Shown in pieces: positions 1 to 8,396 of a stretch of DNA of 64,000 nt. The stretch lies in assembly GCA_038093975.1 (NCBI GenBank), contig JBBPTG010000001.1, positions 434,001 through 498,000 on the forward strand, in the 5' to 3' direction. This stretch comes from Chalciporus piperatus (Eukaryota; Basidiomycota; Agaricomycetes; Boletales; Boletaceae). Position 1 is the stretch's first letter; each line of letters starts with the position of its first letter. The notes under the pieces are model-generated. The model did not search any database. It was not told where the DNA came from and saw only the letters and a program-made list of their open reading frames with translations. Position numbers and translations under genes: made by a program.

Positions 1-489
1 CAAGGGAGCCCTGGCATTGTCCAATTTAATAGCCAAGGACGTGCTAAGGGCACCTTGCACGAAGTTCAGGTATGCGAGCCGATCGGTTACTGGGAAAGGT
101 ACTCTCGATCAATCTCGTTGTCTAAACGGCACGAGAAAGCACGACTGACCATCTTTCAAATCGTCATCTTCATCCTGACCCCAGGTATAAAGTTCCTTGC
201 TCTGATTTTTAGCATCTCTCGCGAGTGCATCCAGGTCAAGAGCGACACCCTTTTCGAGAGTGATAATACGCTGAACAGGGGAGGTTGTGCTATATTGTTC
301 ACCAAGATTGCGAATTTGGTGCTGGATCGATTCAAAGGTCAGAGAACGACCTCCGGCCTGTGATCCAGGGCGGTTTGGGTTATCACCGGCTGGGCTAGTG
401 GTGCCTGGTATGCGTCCTGCGAGGGGAGTTTGGTTGATCGCGTTCTGTGCCTTATCGGCGATGGACGATATAAAGCCTGAAACTGACAT
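1..489 (-). CDS. PIL1: Eisosome core component PIL1/LSP1, 5' part
   Basis: BAR-domain protein of the PIL1/LSP1 family, which builds eisosomes under the plasma membrane. Exon 1 is 150-489 and exon 2 runs from 89 off the window's left edge. They are joined by a 60-nt intron (90-149) that splits a valine codon. The ATG at 489 gives MSVSGFISSIADKAQNAIN; an upstream in-frame extension has no ATG. Family signatures are visible: a basic-aromatic leader, IITLEKGVALDLDAL, then KELYTWGQDEDDDLKD and, after the intron, VTDRLAYLNFVQGALS and KLDNARAPL. The protein is cut by the window end, so only about 140 residues are present. PIL1 and LSP1 cannot be told apart from this part. A SUR7/PalI-like four-helix protein lies at 47788-48712. 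Confidence 0.88.
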
Positions 490-790
490 TGTGAGTAGAA
501 TACAGTGGTGGAAACAAGATCCTTTGGACTTGGATATCGAGTTGTCAAGGGCTTTATACCAGATGACACCGTTGGGGCGCTGGGCGGTGGCTGTGTGACG
601 TAGTCGGGTATACTGCGATGCGCAGTGCACAGCTCCCCGGAGGCAGTTCAAGAAACCTGTGGAAAATATGACGACCTGTCATTGACGAACCACCAAGGCG
701 AAGCCAAGGACAATCGACGAATCGCATATTCGTATAAAATGAATAAATCAGCCATGTGATATGCTCGCCCGTATCAACACAATCTGTTAC
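490..790. promoter_or_regulatory. Presumed PIL1 promoter and eIF4E 3' region
   Basis: A 301-bp stretch between the eIF4E stop (read from the right) and the PIL1 start. It should hold the PIL1 promoter and the eIF4E 3' end. I see no further gene or repeat in it. Confidence 0.5.
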
Positions 791-1901
791 TCAAACAACA
801 ATCTTCTTCGCCGCCTTGCCCTTCTTCTCCGAGTCTTTGTGAGATAAAAACTCTACCTCGGTCGCAAGCGGACCGGCCAACCGCTGCGAGTCCGAATACC
901 CGAGAACACTGATTTTGAAGTGCCGTCCGATAGTTTCGATCCGTTCCCGTAGCTTGTCGTCTTCTCCACCAGCACCAGTTGGTGCTAGCCGTGTCCAGAT
1001 CGACAGCCGATAAAACTGCGGTCGAGTGGAGACGATGACGCCAGTAATGAGAGATTGTGGATTAGGCTCGGGTGACTCCCCGCTTGTGAGATAAGGGTCA
1101 AACGTTTCACCAATTGCGGCAAGCATCTGCAACGGATTTGGTGGTTCATTCATTGGAGAGCGAAAAGAGAGGGTGAGGAAATACCGTGTAAAGCCACATC
1201 TTGTCAACATTATTGCGGTTCTTCTCTTTGGGTAACTGTATACTCCACTTGCCACCGTTCTTATTGGCATCATCTTCCCATGCCGGGATGATGCCCGCCT
1301 GTGCGAGACATGATATATCGCTTTCAAAGTACTATGCAAGACGACACGTACTTTGAAAAGATAGTAATTTGCCTTTTGAGGAAGTTGTGAAGGAGGGACG
1401 ATGTGATTGTACAAACTGTACGGCATGAGATTGGCTCATGGGTTGATGGATCGGAGGTGCTCACCCCCAGAACTCTTCCACACTGTCGAAACTAATGACA
1501 CGTTTGATATCTTCCATCCAGCCTTGTGCTGCCGCTGCACTGGGGGTCGCAGGTACGACGGGTGTCTGAGGGAAAGAGGTTATGGGGGTCTGAGGGAGAT
1601 TGCGACCCTTTGTCGCGGGGGAATCGAACCAGAGTGTCCAGGGAGAGTAGAGGGGGTGCTAACGCGAGCGATTAATGGTTGGAAGGAACGATCAAGGGTG
1701 ACATACTTTAACGTTGAAATTTGTGGGATCGCTGAATATAGTTCGTATGCCCTCTGCCTGGGCGTGCATATCTACTTCCTGGATCTCGCCGGGTTCGACG
1801 TCGGAGTTGTTTGACTGACCGTTAGGAGGGTTCTCCGAGAGGGCGGCGGTGAGGGCGGTTTTGTTTGCTTGCTGGGACTGTGCAGGGAGTGTCGAGGCCA
1901 T
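791..1901 (-). CDS. TIF45: Translation initiation factor eIF4E
   Basis: Cap-binding subunit of eIF4F. Five exons: 1707-1901, 1465-1658, 1352-1415, 1185-1298 and 791-1126, together 300 residues. The cap-binding fold is clear: HPLYSPWTLWFDSP, then SFDSVEEFWGLYNHI, ALPQK-type LPQKANYYLFK, AGIIPAWEDDANKNGGKWS, MWLYTMLAAIGETFD, and a core ending ISVLGYSDSQ. Tryptophans expected to stack on the cap are present. An insertion between the WFD strand and the FWG helix (rich in Pro, Thr and Ala) is longer than in yeast. The first 60 residues are acidic and disordered. The start codon lies only 86 bp from the left end of the transposon at 1987, so its promoter has been split. Confidence 0.93.
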
Positions 1902-1977
1902 TGTTTTGGAGAGTTGATATCAAGTTTTGGATTTGTGTTGGACGTGAACGCAATCCTGTTGCTTTTGGGTTGAGACT

Positions 1978-1986
1978 GTCAAAGTT
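1978..1986. repeat. Target-site duplication, left copy
   Basis: GTCAAAGTT immediately outside the left terminal repeat. The identical nine bases lie immediately outside the right end at 3998-4006. Confidence 0.9.
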
Positions 1987-2006
1987 TAGTCTCGAACCAT
2001 CCGTTT
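1987..2006 (+). repeat. Left terminal inverted repeat
   Basis: TAGTCTCGAACCATCCGTTT, matched base for base by the reverse complement of 3978-3997. The two ends stay related further in through conserved islands (ATCTTCCG, and AAACGTCTGG followed by GACTTTCG). Confidence 0.9.
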
Positions 2007-2052
2007 CAGGAAGCGGTCGGGCTGACACCCGAATCTTCCGCTTCCTGAAACG
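2002..2052. repeat. Left subterminal hairpin
   Basis: A perfect 15-bp inverted repeat: arm CGTTTCAGGAAGCGG at 2002-2016 and its complement at 2038-2052, with a 21-nt loop that itself contains TCGGG/CCCGA. The arm sequence differs from that of the right-end hairpin although both are self-complementary. Confidence 0.9.
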
Positions 2053-2186
2053 TCTGGAGACTTTCGTGGGGTGACGAGTCCATCGTGTCACGCCTGTCAA
2101 TCAACGTCGGGCCTTGTGTCGTATTTTTATCCCTAGTACACACTACGAATGTAATGCAAATCCTAATCCTAGCTAATCAACTTGTC

Positions 2187-2810
2187 ATGTACCAAGATTC
2201 CGAAGACGAAGACGATCTTTATGGTCCATTCGCGAGCCAATACACTCCACAAGATCTTGCACACGACATTGATCTCGCTTCGGACTTTGATGAATCCCAG
2301 TCCGACGACGAAAATCACGACTCCAACCCACCCATCCAACACACACATACCCGTCTACTCCGAGAGCGACTCGGACCCGACAAAGCTGCTAAAGTCGCAG
2401 ACGTGCTCCACTACATGAATAAGCTCGGCCTCAACCTTCCTCTCTTCCTCGATCTGGTGAGCTGGGGGGACCCAGATTGTGTTCTCGATCCGAAAATTCG
2501 CTACGAACGTTCGGCACTCATGGTCAGTGAGGAGCTGCCCTCCATCCTTTCTCGCTGGCACCAGCCACCTCGGTTGACGAAGAGCACCCGCGCACGAGCG
2601 CACGGAGCGAAGACGGTGATCGAGCGCTTTGCTTTCACCTGCATCGGTGATGTCATTGATGATGAGCTCGATGCAATCAAGCATGTGCTGCAGTGTCCCG
2701 CCGAGGACCTGTCCATGGAGGAGCTGTGCAGTTTGTTCATTGAGGATTTGATCCTCAAGCTGAGCAGTCCAGGCTTCGGCGGGACTCCCAGATTATGGTC
2801 CTTACTGCAT
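2187..2810 (+). pseudogene. Truncated conserved mushroom-type ORF of unknown function (transposon cargo)
   Basis: An open frame beginning with the ATG at 2187 (MYQDSEDEDDLYG). It has an acidic disordered N-terminus and then a stretch (LPLFLDLVSWGDPDC, KIRYERSALMVSEELPSIL, RARAHGAKTVIERFAF) that I recognise as a multi-copy family of unknown function in Agaricomycete genomes. The family resemblance stops near LWSLLHQ at about 2810; the frame then runs through unrelated sequence to a stop at 2891. Only the N-terminal part of the usual protein is present. It starts 200 bp inside the left end of the element and points inward. I know no biochemical function for the family. Confidence 0.6.
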
Positions 2811-2929
2811 CAGGAAAAAAGGTTTCCTCCTGTAGCACAACATAGTCTATATTACAATGGTAGCTATTGTAGTCTTCCCCCTAGTACATAACCTACATAG
2901 CTCAGGGATCAGTACTTTCTGTAGAGCAA

Positions 2930-3788
2930 TGTAGTACCTCAGATGCCCATGTACCAAATTATAGATACTTATTGGCTCAAATTTCGGCTCGTGCAGCAAG
3001 CGGCGTATTTCGGCAAGTACACTCGGGGTCATTGTGGCTGATGTCACATACAAAGGTACATCCATCGGGACGAATGAACGAAGCTTACTCAGCTTTGCAT
3101 AAGCAGGACGGAAGTCGCCACCCCACTGAACTATGCAGTGGGCTTCATCAATCACGACACCAAGCAAATGTTTTTGGTAGTCAGGCGAGCACAGAAGTCC
3201 GTTGAATCGTGGGTTCGCAATGGCCATCTCAGGGGATGTAAAGATGATTCGGTATTGTCTCTCTTCGAGCTCCTTCTCATCTGTGTAAGTATGTTGAGCT
3301 ACAGGCGAGCAGGACTGCTTACCTGATGTACCTGACTCGTGTAGGTGCCATGATTTACAGCTACTGCTGTAAGGCCCATATTATGGCACTGCCGGGCCTA
3401 CACAATTAATCACATTACAGCATGTGAAGGAAAAGGAATAGGTATGTACCTGGTCCTCCTCGAGTGAGTTCAGTGGCGAGATAACCACGAGTATTTTGTC
3501 GGGACAGATCATTGAGGGCATAACAAAGGGTAGGCTCTTGCCAAACCCTGTCCCTGCAATGATGGTGCAGTCAAGTCCAAGATGGAACGCCTCTGCAGCA
3601 TCGAGCTGCCAGGAGTATGGTGGCTGATTACCACACCGCTCGAGGCATGCCGTGGTGAGAGCTTTGCGGGTGTCGTCGGTGGAGTAATCGGAGGCTTTGG
3701 TGGCGAGTTCACGGGCTCGTTGGAGGTTGGTAAAGGACTGTTGTTTTTGCTCTACATGAGAGGCATTTTGAGTAAAGACAGTGGTCAT
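2930..3788 (-). pseudogene. Truncated RecQ-like DNA helicase (transposon cargo)
   Basis: The N-terminal ATPase half of a RecQ-type superfamily 2 helicase. Exons are about 3450-3788, 3323-3388, and from 3275 downwards. Motifs seen: Q-motif region ending PYSWQLDAAEAF, motif I IIAGTGFGKSLP, motif Ia VISPLNSLEEDQ, IIFTSPEMA, motif II VVIDEAHCIVQWGGDFR, and motif III YVTSATMT. Homology stops around FEPISIYNL (near 2930), so the second RecA domain, RQC and HRDC are absent and no complete helicase can be made. The second intron needs a weak GAG acceptor near 3276. The gene starts about 200 bp inside the right end of the element and points inward. RecQ-like genes are multi-copy in many Agaricomycetes. 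Confidence 0.75.
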
Positions 3789-3931
3789 CCTCGGACAGGG
3801 ACTTCGTGATTTTAGGACAATGCACGAAAACAGAAAGAGATCATCCAAAAGCAGTATTTTTCAAGCCTAATACAGACAGGAGTGTGACATGTGTGACTCG
3901 ATGGTATAGTGCTCGACCGAAAGTCACCAGA

Positions 3932-3982
3932 CGTTTTGGTCTTCGGAAGATCCCGAGGCCGTCCGAGGCGAAGACCAAAACG
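3932..3982. repeat. Right subterminal hairpin
   Basis: A perfect 14-bp inverted repeat: arm CGTTTTGGTCTTCG at 3932-3945 and its complement at 3969-3982, with a 23-nt loop containing two CCGAGG direct repeats. It occupies the same place relative to the terminus as the left hairpin but uses a different arm sequence. Confidence 0.9.
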
Positions 3983-3997
3983 GATGGTTCGAGACTA
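3978..3997 (-). repeat. Right terminal inverted repeat
   Basis: Exact reverse complement of 1987-2006, immediately followed by the second copy of the nine-base target duplication. Confidence 0.9.
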
Positions 3998-4006
3998 GTC
4001 AAAGTT
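3998..4006. repeat. Target-site duplication, right copy
   Basis: GTCAAAGTT, identical to 1978-1986. Confidence 0.9.
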
Positions 4007-4156
4007 ACTCGTTCGCCTGTTCTCGATGGAAAAAAGCCTCGAAATTATTATTACAATTATTATTATTTGCAAGTCGGAGTTTGCTCGTATCGGCATCCCG
4101 GCACCGATTTCTCCGTCATCCTCTCCGTCACTCCTCAGTCAAGCTTGAGCCAACTC

Positions 4157-5304
4157 ATGGAGCCATTCAATGCAAAACTCGTCGCTGCGGCGACTGGCTC
4201 AGTCCTGACAGCGCTCACAAGTATGTATCACTATTCACCCTCGGATCGTCCTCACCACGTCCCACAGTGACCCCGTTCGATGTGGTAAAGACCCGTCTCC
4301 AAACCCAGCCGAGAGAACCCCTGCTCTCGCGTGCAGCACCTAGCAAATGCTGCCAGCCATCACACATTCCTTGTGTCCGAAATATGTCTTATCTTGCGCG
4401 CCCTTTCGCCCCGGAAGAGGTGGTATGTGTATATCACCATGGCGTACTGAGGAAGGAGCGAGTGAATGGTTTCTTGGATGCCGTCCGACACGTCGTGAAA
4501 GCGGAGGGAGTAAGAGGCCTATGGAAAGGTACCGGAACAACACTGTGAGTTCTCTGTTTCAGCCCAAACACTCAAACCCATATTTTCCGGCAGACTCATG
4601 GGCGTCCCCGCCTCCACTATTTACATGCTCACATATGATCATCTTCTACGAAATGTCTTGCCCCCCTTGATACCCTCTCCCACATTGGTTCCCCTATTTG
4701 CTGGCATCACTGCTCGGACGCTTCTGACTTCTTTCCTCTCTCCTCTCGAGCTCGTACGCACCAATCTTCAGTCCACACCAATATCACCCGACCGGCCACA
4801 TACCCTCTCTTCTGTACTCAGATCAATACGCACAGTTGTTCATCAGCAAGGAATTGGCTTTCTTTGGCGCGGACTCGGACCCACATTATGGCGCGACGTC
4901 CCCTTTAGTGGTATCTATTGGGCAGGCTACGAAGGCTGGAAGCAATATTTTGAGTCTCGTGGCAAAACTGGTGCTTATGTTGCATTTGCGAGCGGCGCCA
5001 TTAGCGGGACGACCGCGTCCCTCGTAACATCCCCTTTCGACGTTTTGAAGACGAGACGGCAGGCGTTGCTCATGTCGGGAACAGTCCCTTCGAGCTCAAC
5101 GGCCACGATACCTCTATGTTTGCGAATAATGCGAACTGAAGGCATCAGTGCCTTGTACGCCGGCATACTGCCACGGACAGCCAAAATTGCCCCTGCTTGT
5201 GGTATCATGATCGCATGCTTCGAGGTATGTCACTTTCCCCTTCGACTATGCCCAATACTGACTCTCATCAGGGCGTCGGCAAGTTTTTGGCAAAGAAAGA
5301 GTGA
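4157..5304 (+). CDS. MTM1: Mitochondrial carrier, MTM1/SLC25A39 type
   Basis: Inner-membrane carrier of the SLC25 family. The MTM1/SLC25A39-40 group is linked to mitochondrial glutathione import and to manganese loading of SOD2. Exons 4157-4220, 4268-4544, 4594-5224 and 5272-5304 give 334 residues. All three repeats show the signature: TPFDVVKTRLQ near residue 23, SPLELVRTNLQ in the middle repeat, and SPFDVLKTRRQ in the last. The long hydrophilic loop after the first signature (about residues 35-75, with a CCQPSHIPCVRN cysteine cluster) is typical of MTM1. The ATG at 4157 opens with the first transmembrane helix and fits family starts; an upstream open frame is only 5' leader. It lies 150 bp from the right flank of the transposon and diverges from eIF4E. 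Confidence 0.88.
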
Positions 5305-5447
5305 TCGGCCGGTCCATCATCTTCATCACCACTCACCTTAGAATACGTATATTACAACGCGACACACGTTAATCGCGCATACACCTGGATATCATGTCAA
5401 AAAACGGTATTACTACAGTCCACTCATGAAAATCTCGAAAAGATAGA

Positions 5448-6536
5448 TTAACCAAGCCGATTCAACTGTTTCTTCGCACTCGAGAGTTTATTCCCTACGC
5501 GGTCCACTTCGTTGTCCAAATCATCCAACATCTCGTTCTGTGTGACAAGCTCGGCATTAATGGCTTCTCCGAGATGCCGCTGACGTTGGAGGATCGAAGT
5601 CAACTGGGTTAATTGAGTGTCTTGCTGTTCCAGCTGCACCTTTTGTAGCTGATGGAGACCGTGATCATCCAACGGACGCGTAACTTCCGTTTCTTGAGGC
5701 TTCTTCAATGCCGCACCAAAGACACGTGTGGCCGGTTTACCGCTGCTGCCCAGGAGTGCAGCACGGTCAGATTCGGGAGCTTCTGCGACGTTCGTGAAGC
5801 CTGATGTTGGTGGAGATGACGTTCCCCCCACTCGAGACACCTGACGAGCAACCGTGACCATCTTCCCCAACTTCTCGCAATCGTCCTGCAGGCGTGCCAC
5901 CATATCCGTCCGCCGCTGCAACTCGCCCTCTGCCATGCCCAACATTCCAAGTTCCTGTAGCCCCTCCGTCAACGTACGGACGCGTGACAAAATCTCAGCA
6001 AGCCTCCTCTTCGCCTGAACGTTCGCAGTGTGTGACGCATTAATGTCCCCGCGATCCGACAACGTGTCTCGTCTGTTGATGTCTGCCCGAACATCGCGGA
6101 TGCGAGACTGTAGTTCGAGATGTTCGTCGAGCCACGAGGCAGACGAAAACTTGGTCTTGCTACTGCTCTCGGGTGCGGCGCCTTGCTTGCCTACGGGTAC
6201 ACCGAGGAAATCACGAAAGGCGTAGCTGTCTCGCCACTTTTCCTCCTTGGCACTGAGAATGGCACGAAGGTAGGTCTCCAGGCCTGCCTTACGCTGTTCG
6301 ATGAAAGCATTCCGGTCCTTGAAGACAGAAAATGCATTTTTGGGAGGGAGAGCAGCGGGCGGTTGGGAACCAGTGGATTTCGTGAGCTCTGTATGAAGCT
6401 CGACGAATTCGGAGTAGCGGTGCCACATCTGCCATGAGCGGACGTGAGCTTGTATTTCTATACGGTAGACGACATGGGGCTTGGGAGTTGGTCGCTGTTC
6501 GTGACCGGGGATATAGATAGCTTGAATGGCGGTCAT
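5448..6536 (-). CDS. VAM7: Vacuolar PX-domain Qc-SNARE Vam7
   Basis: Soluble Qc-SNARE needed for homotypic vacuole fusion. The gene is intronless and encodes 362 residues. A PX phosphoinositide-binding domain fills about residues 1-115 (VVYRIEIQAHVRSWQMWHRY, PPKNAF, RKAGLETYLRAIL, FRDFLGVP). The middle is low-complexity with short coiled-coil segments. A t-SNARE motif ends the protein (about residues 300-355), with the zero-layer glutamine in ELVTQNEMLDDLD. There is no transmembrane segment, as expected for Vam7, which is held on the vacuole by its PX domain. It is one of few intronless genes in the window. Confidence 0.92.
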   Translation of the reverse strand: MTAIQAIYIPGHEQRPTPKPHVVYRIEIQAHVRSWQMWHRYSEFVELHTELTKSTGSQPPAALPPKNAFSVFKDRNAFIEQRKAGLETYLRAILSAKEEKWRDSYAFRDFLGVPVGKQGAAPESSSKTKFSSASWLDEHLELQSRIRDVRADINRRDTLSDRGDINASHTANVQAKRRLAEILSRVRTLTEGLQELGMLGMAEGELQRRTDMVARLQDDCEKLGKMVTVARQVSRVGGTSSPPTSGFTNVAEAPESDRAALLGSSGKPATRVFGAALKKPQETEVTRPLDDHGLHQLQKVQLEQQDTQLTQLTSILQRQRHLGEAINAELVTQNEMLDDLDNEVDRVGNKLSSAKKQLNRLG

Positions 6537-6719
6537 CGTGGTGTGGAGGCAAGTGATCGCGTGCTAAACTTGTCGTTTGCTAGAATGAATAAGCCTCGTG
6601 CATTCAGAAGTTGCACACAAATTCTATGTCTACAGTGTTCTACAACAAGGAGTGCGACCGACTCAGAGCATCATACAACCAGTACAATGAAAGGAGAAAC
6701 AAGAGAGCCTAACGCCAGA

Positions 6720-8173
6720 TCATGGAGGAACTTCGAGCGATGACGGCCTATCTGTGGTCGTGGAAGGCTCCTCGTGTGCTTCGTGTGCCTCTCCGCTCGC
6801 AACCTGACCAATGACATATCGCAGAACGTCGCTGAGAGTGATAATCCCGAGCAACCGACCCTTTTTGCCACCCTTCTTCTCTTCCTCCTACAAATTTGGA
6901 TGAGTGACGACCAATGTAGCCAAGCGACCGCACTCACCTCCCCTTCAACAACCACAAGCCGATGGACACGACGCTTCTTGATGAGCTGAAGTAGTGTTCC
7001 GAGGGAGTCGCCAGCTGTGCATATAACCACTCCGGGAAAATCTGGGGAACGCTGATTAAGAGCCTCTGATATCGTCAAGTCAAGGGCTTGGTATGCTCCG
7101 AGTCGCACGAGTGTCTGGCGAAAAACGAGCAATCAGATGGGAACCTTGGCACTATCCGTGATACGTACGATAACGTCAACTGTCTCATATAGATTGACGA
7201 CCACGCCGTCTTCGTCGATGATTGGTACGGCGGATACCGCACGTTCGGAGAAGACATGAACGACGTCAAAAACGGGTGTGTTGAGTGTTGCAGTAGCTAT
7301 CGGCCAGTAGGGATTGGTGCCTGCTTCTTCTGGAGGAGGATTCTTGCAAACGTATGTTCCGATGTTGAGTTTGCGGAGAGAAACCTGGAGTTGTTGTATC
7401 TCTCTGGTGCACTGATAGAGGATGAGTGGCAGTCAACAAAATGAGCCGAACTGAGGTGAATACATTTATAGAGATGAACTTGAGGAGGCGGTATTGTGTC
7501 AGGACGGATACGATAACTTCATGACCGGTTTCGGTGTCGTAATCGAGAAGAGGAAGGCGGCGGGCGTGTGTTTGGATGAGTACTTTGGAAGCGTCAAAGA
7601 GAGAGCTATTGGGGTGTTCCCTAAGCATCGGGGGAGTTGGTACACCGAGGCTTCTTTCGATGTCTGATAATGGAGTGTTGGAAAGCGACCGATTGAAGGA
7701 TTGGAAGAACTGACCTCGCAACAATTCCAACCTGAACGTTTCGACATCTGCAGCAGCAGCCTCGTAGTTGAGATTATCGTAATAGTACTGGATTAGGTGG
7801 ATGATATCTAGGACAGTGAGCATGCCAGCGAATTTAGACTTTTCGCTGTTCCATAGTGGGGCGGAGACGACACCTAGACAAGCTTGGTTGATGGGAAACA
7901 TCGATGATTGGATAAGAACACACCATTGAGGAGAAGACATTGGAGGGCCTTCTTGACGTTAAGCTTTGTATCTAGCACGATGAGCCTGAAGCTGACGGGG
8001 AAAGCATCATAGCAGGTGCGTCCTTTGAGGACATTGCGGATTGCATGTAGAGCGGCATCGTGAGCTTCCTGGGACTGAGTTGGGGGGAGATGTGATCCAG
8101 CCCGTGCTCTGCGTGTGGATGTCTTTCGCTTTGGAGTTCTTGGGGACTGAGACGGAGAGAGCGTCGTGTTCAT
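6720..8173 (-). CDS. SNF4: AMPK/SNF1 gamma subunit Snf4 (CBS domains)
   Basis: Regulatory gamma subunit of the SNF1/AMPK energy-sensing kinase. Six exons (7924-8173, 7715-7873, 7464-7663, 7169-7411, 6938-7114, 6720-6887) give 398 residues. Four CBS repeats are readable: one around LIVLDTKLNVKKALQ and the SAPLWNSEKSKFAGMLTVLD segment, one around DASKVLIQTHARRLPLLDYD, one around VVHVFSERAVSAVPIIDEDG, and a last around LLQLIKKRRVHRLVVVEGE with GIITLSDVLRY. A Ser/Lys/Arg-rich N-terminus of about 45 residues precedes them. The ATG at 8173 was preferred to one at 8189, which is in another frame. It diverges from SSH4 across 223 bp. Confidence 0.93.
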
Positions 8174-8264
8174 CGTCGGGGACAGACATTAATTCTACAA
8201 TTCTATTGTCAAGTCAATGACTCCCAGGGGGGTCACACATCACCGCTCGGAGAGGGTTATACAT

Positions 8265-8274
8265 CTATATATGG
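8265..8274 (+). promoter_or_regulatory. Candidate TATA box for SSH4
   Basis: CTATATATGG lies about 120 bp before the SSH4 start codon in the SNF4/SSH4 divergent promoter. The assignment rests on sequence and position only. Confidence 0.4.
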
Positions 8275-8396
8275 TAATAAGGAGTTATGATTTCGACTGG
8301 TTCCGCTGGTGGTCGCTTTCGTCCTCGTCGTTGCGTGTGCTTCAGCATCAGCTTGGCTGTTCGTCTCCTTCCTTCTCTCCCTTCCTCGTCACCTTC

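Larger units (their letters stand above)
1987..3997. mobile_element. 2.0-kb terminal-inverted-repeat DNA transposon with helicase cargo
   Basis: A 2011-bp insertion bounded by a perfect 9-bp direct duplication (1978-1986 and 3998-4006) and perfect 20-bp inverted termini beginning TAGTCTCGAACC. Just inside each terminus is a long perfect hairpin. The interior holds two truncated convergent gene fragments: a plus-strand conserved fungal protein (2187 to about 2810) and a minus-strand RecQ-like helicase (3788 to about 2930). No transposase is recognisable, so this is probably a non-autonomous deletion derivative mobilised in trans. A nine-base duplication fits Mutator-like elements and a few other classes; the class is not settled by what is visible. 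Both neighbouring genes are intact. Without the element, eIF4E and MTM1 would share a divergent promoter of about 235 bp. Confidence 0.85.

Noticed and set aside
1822..2100. 92-codon minus-strand frame upstream of eIF4E
   Set aside because: It spans the transposon terminus and hairpin, so it is not a gene.
4031..4070. ATT-rich run as a transposon end
   Set aside because: It lies outside the nine-base duplication and is simple low-complexity sequence in the MTM1 promoter.
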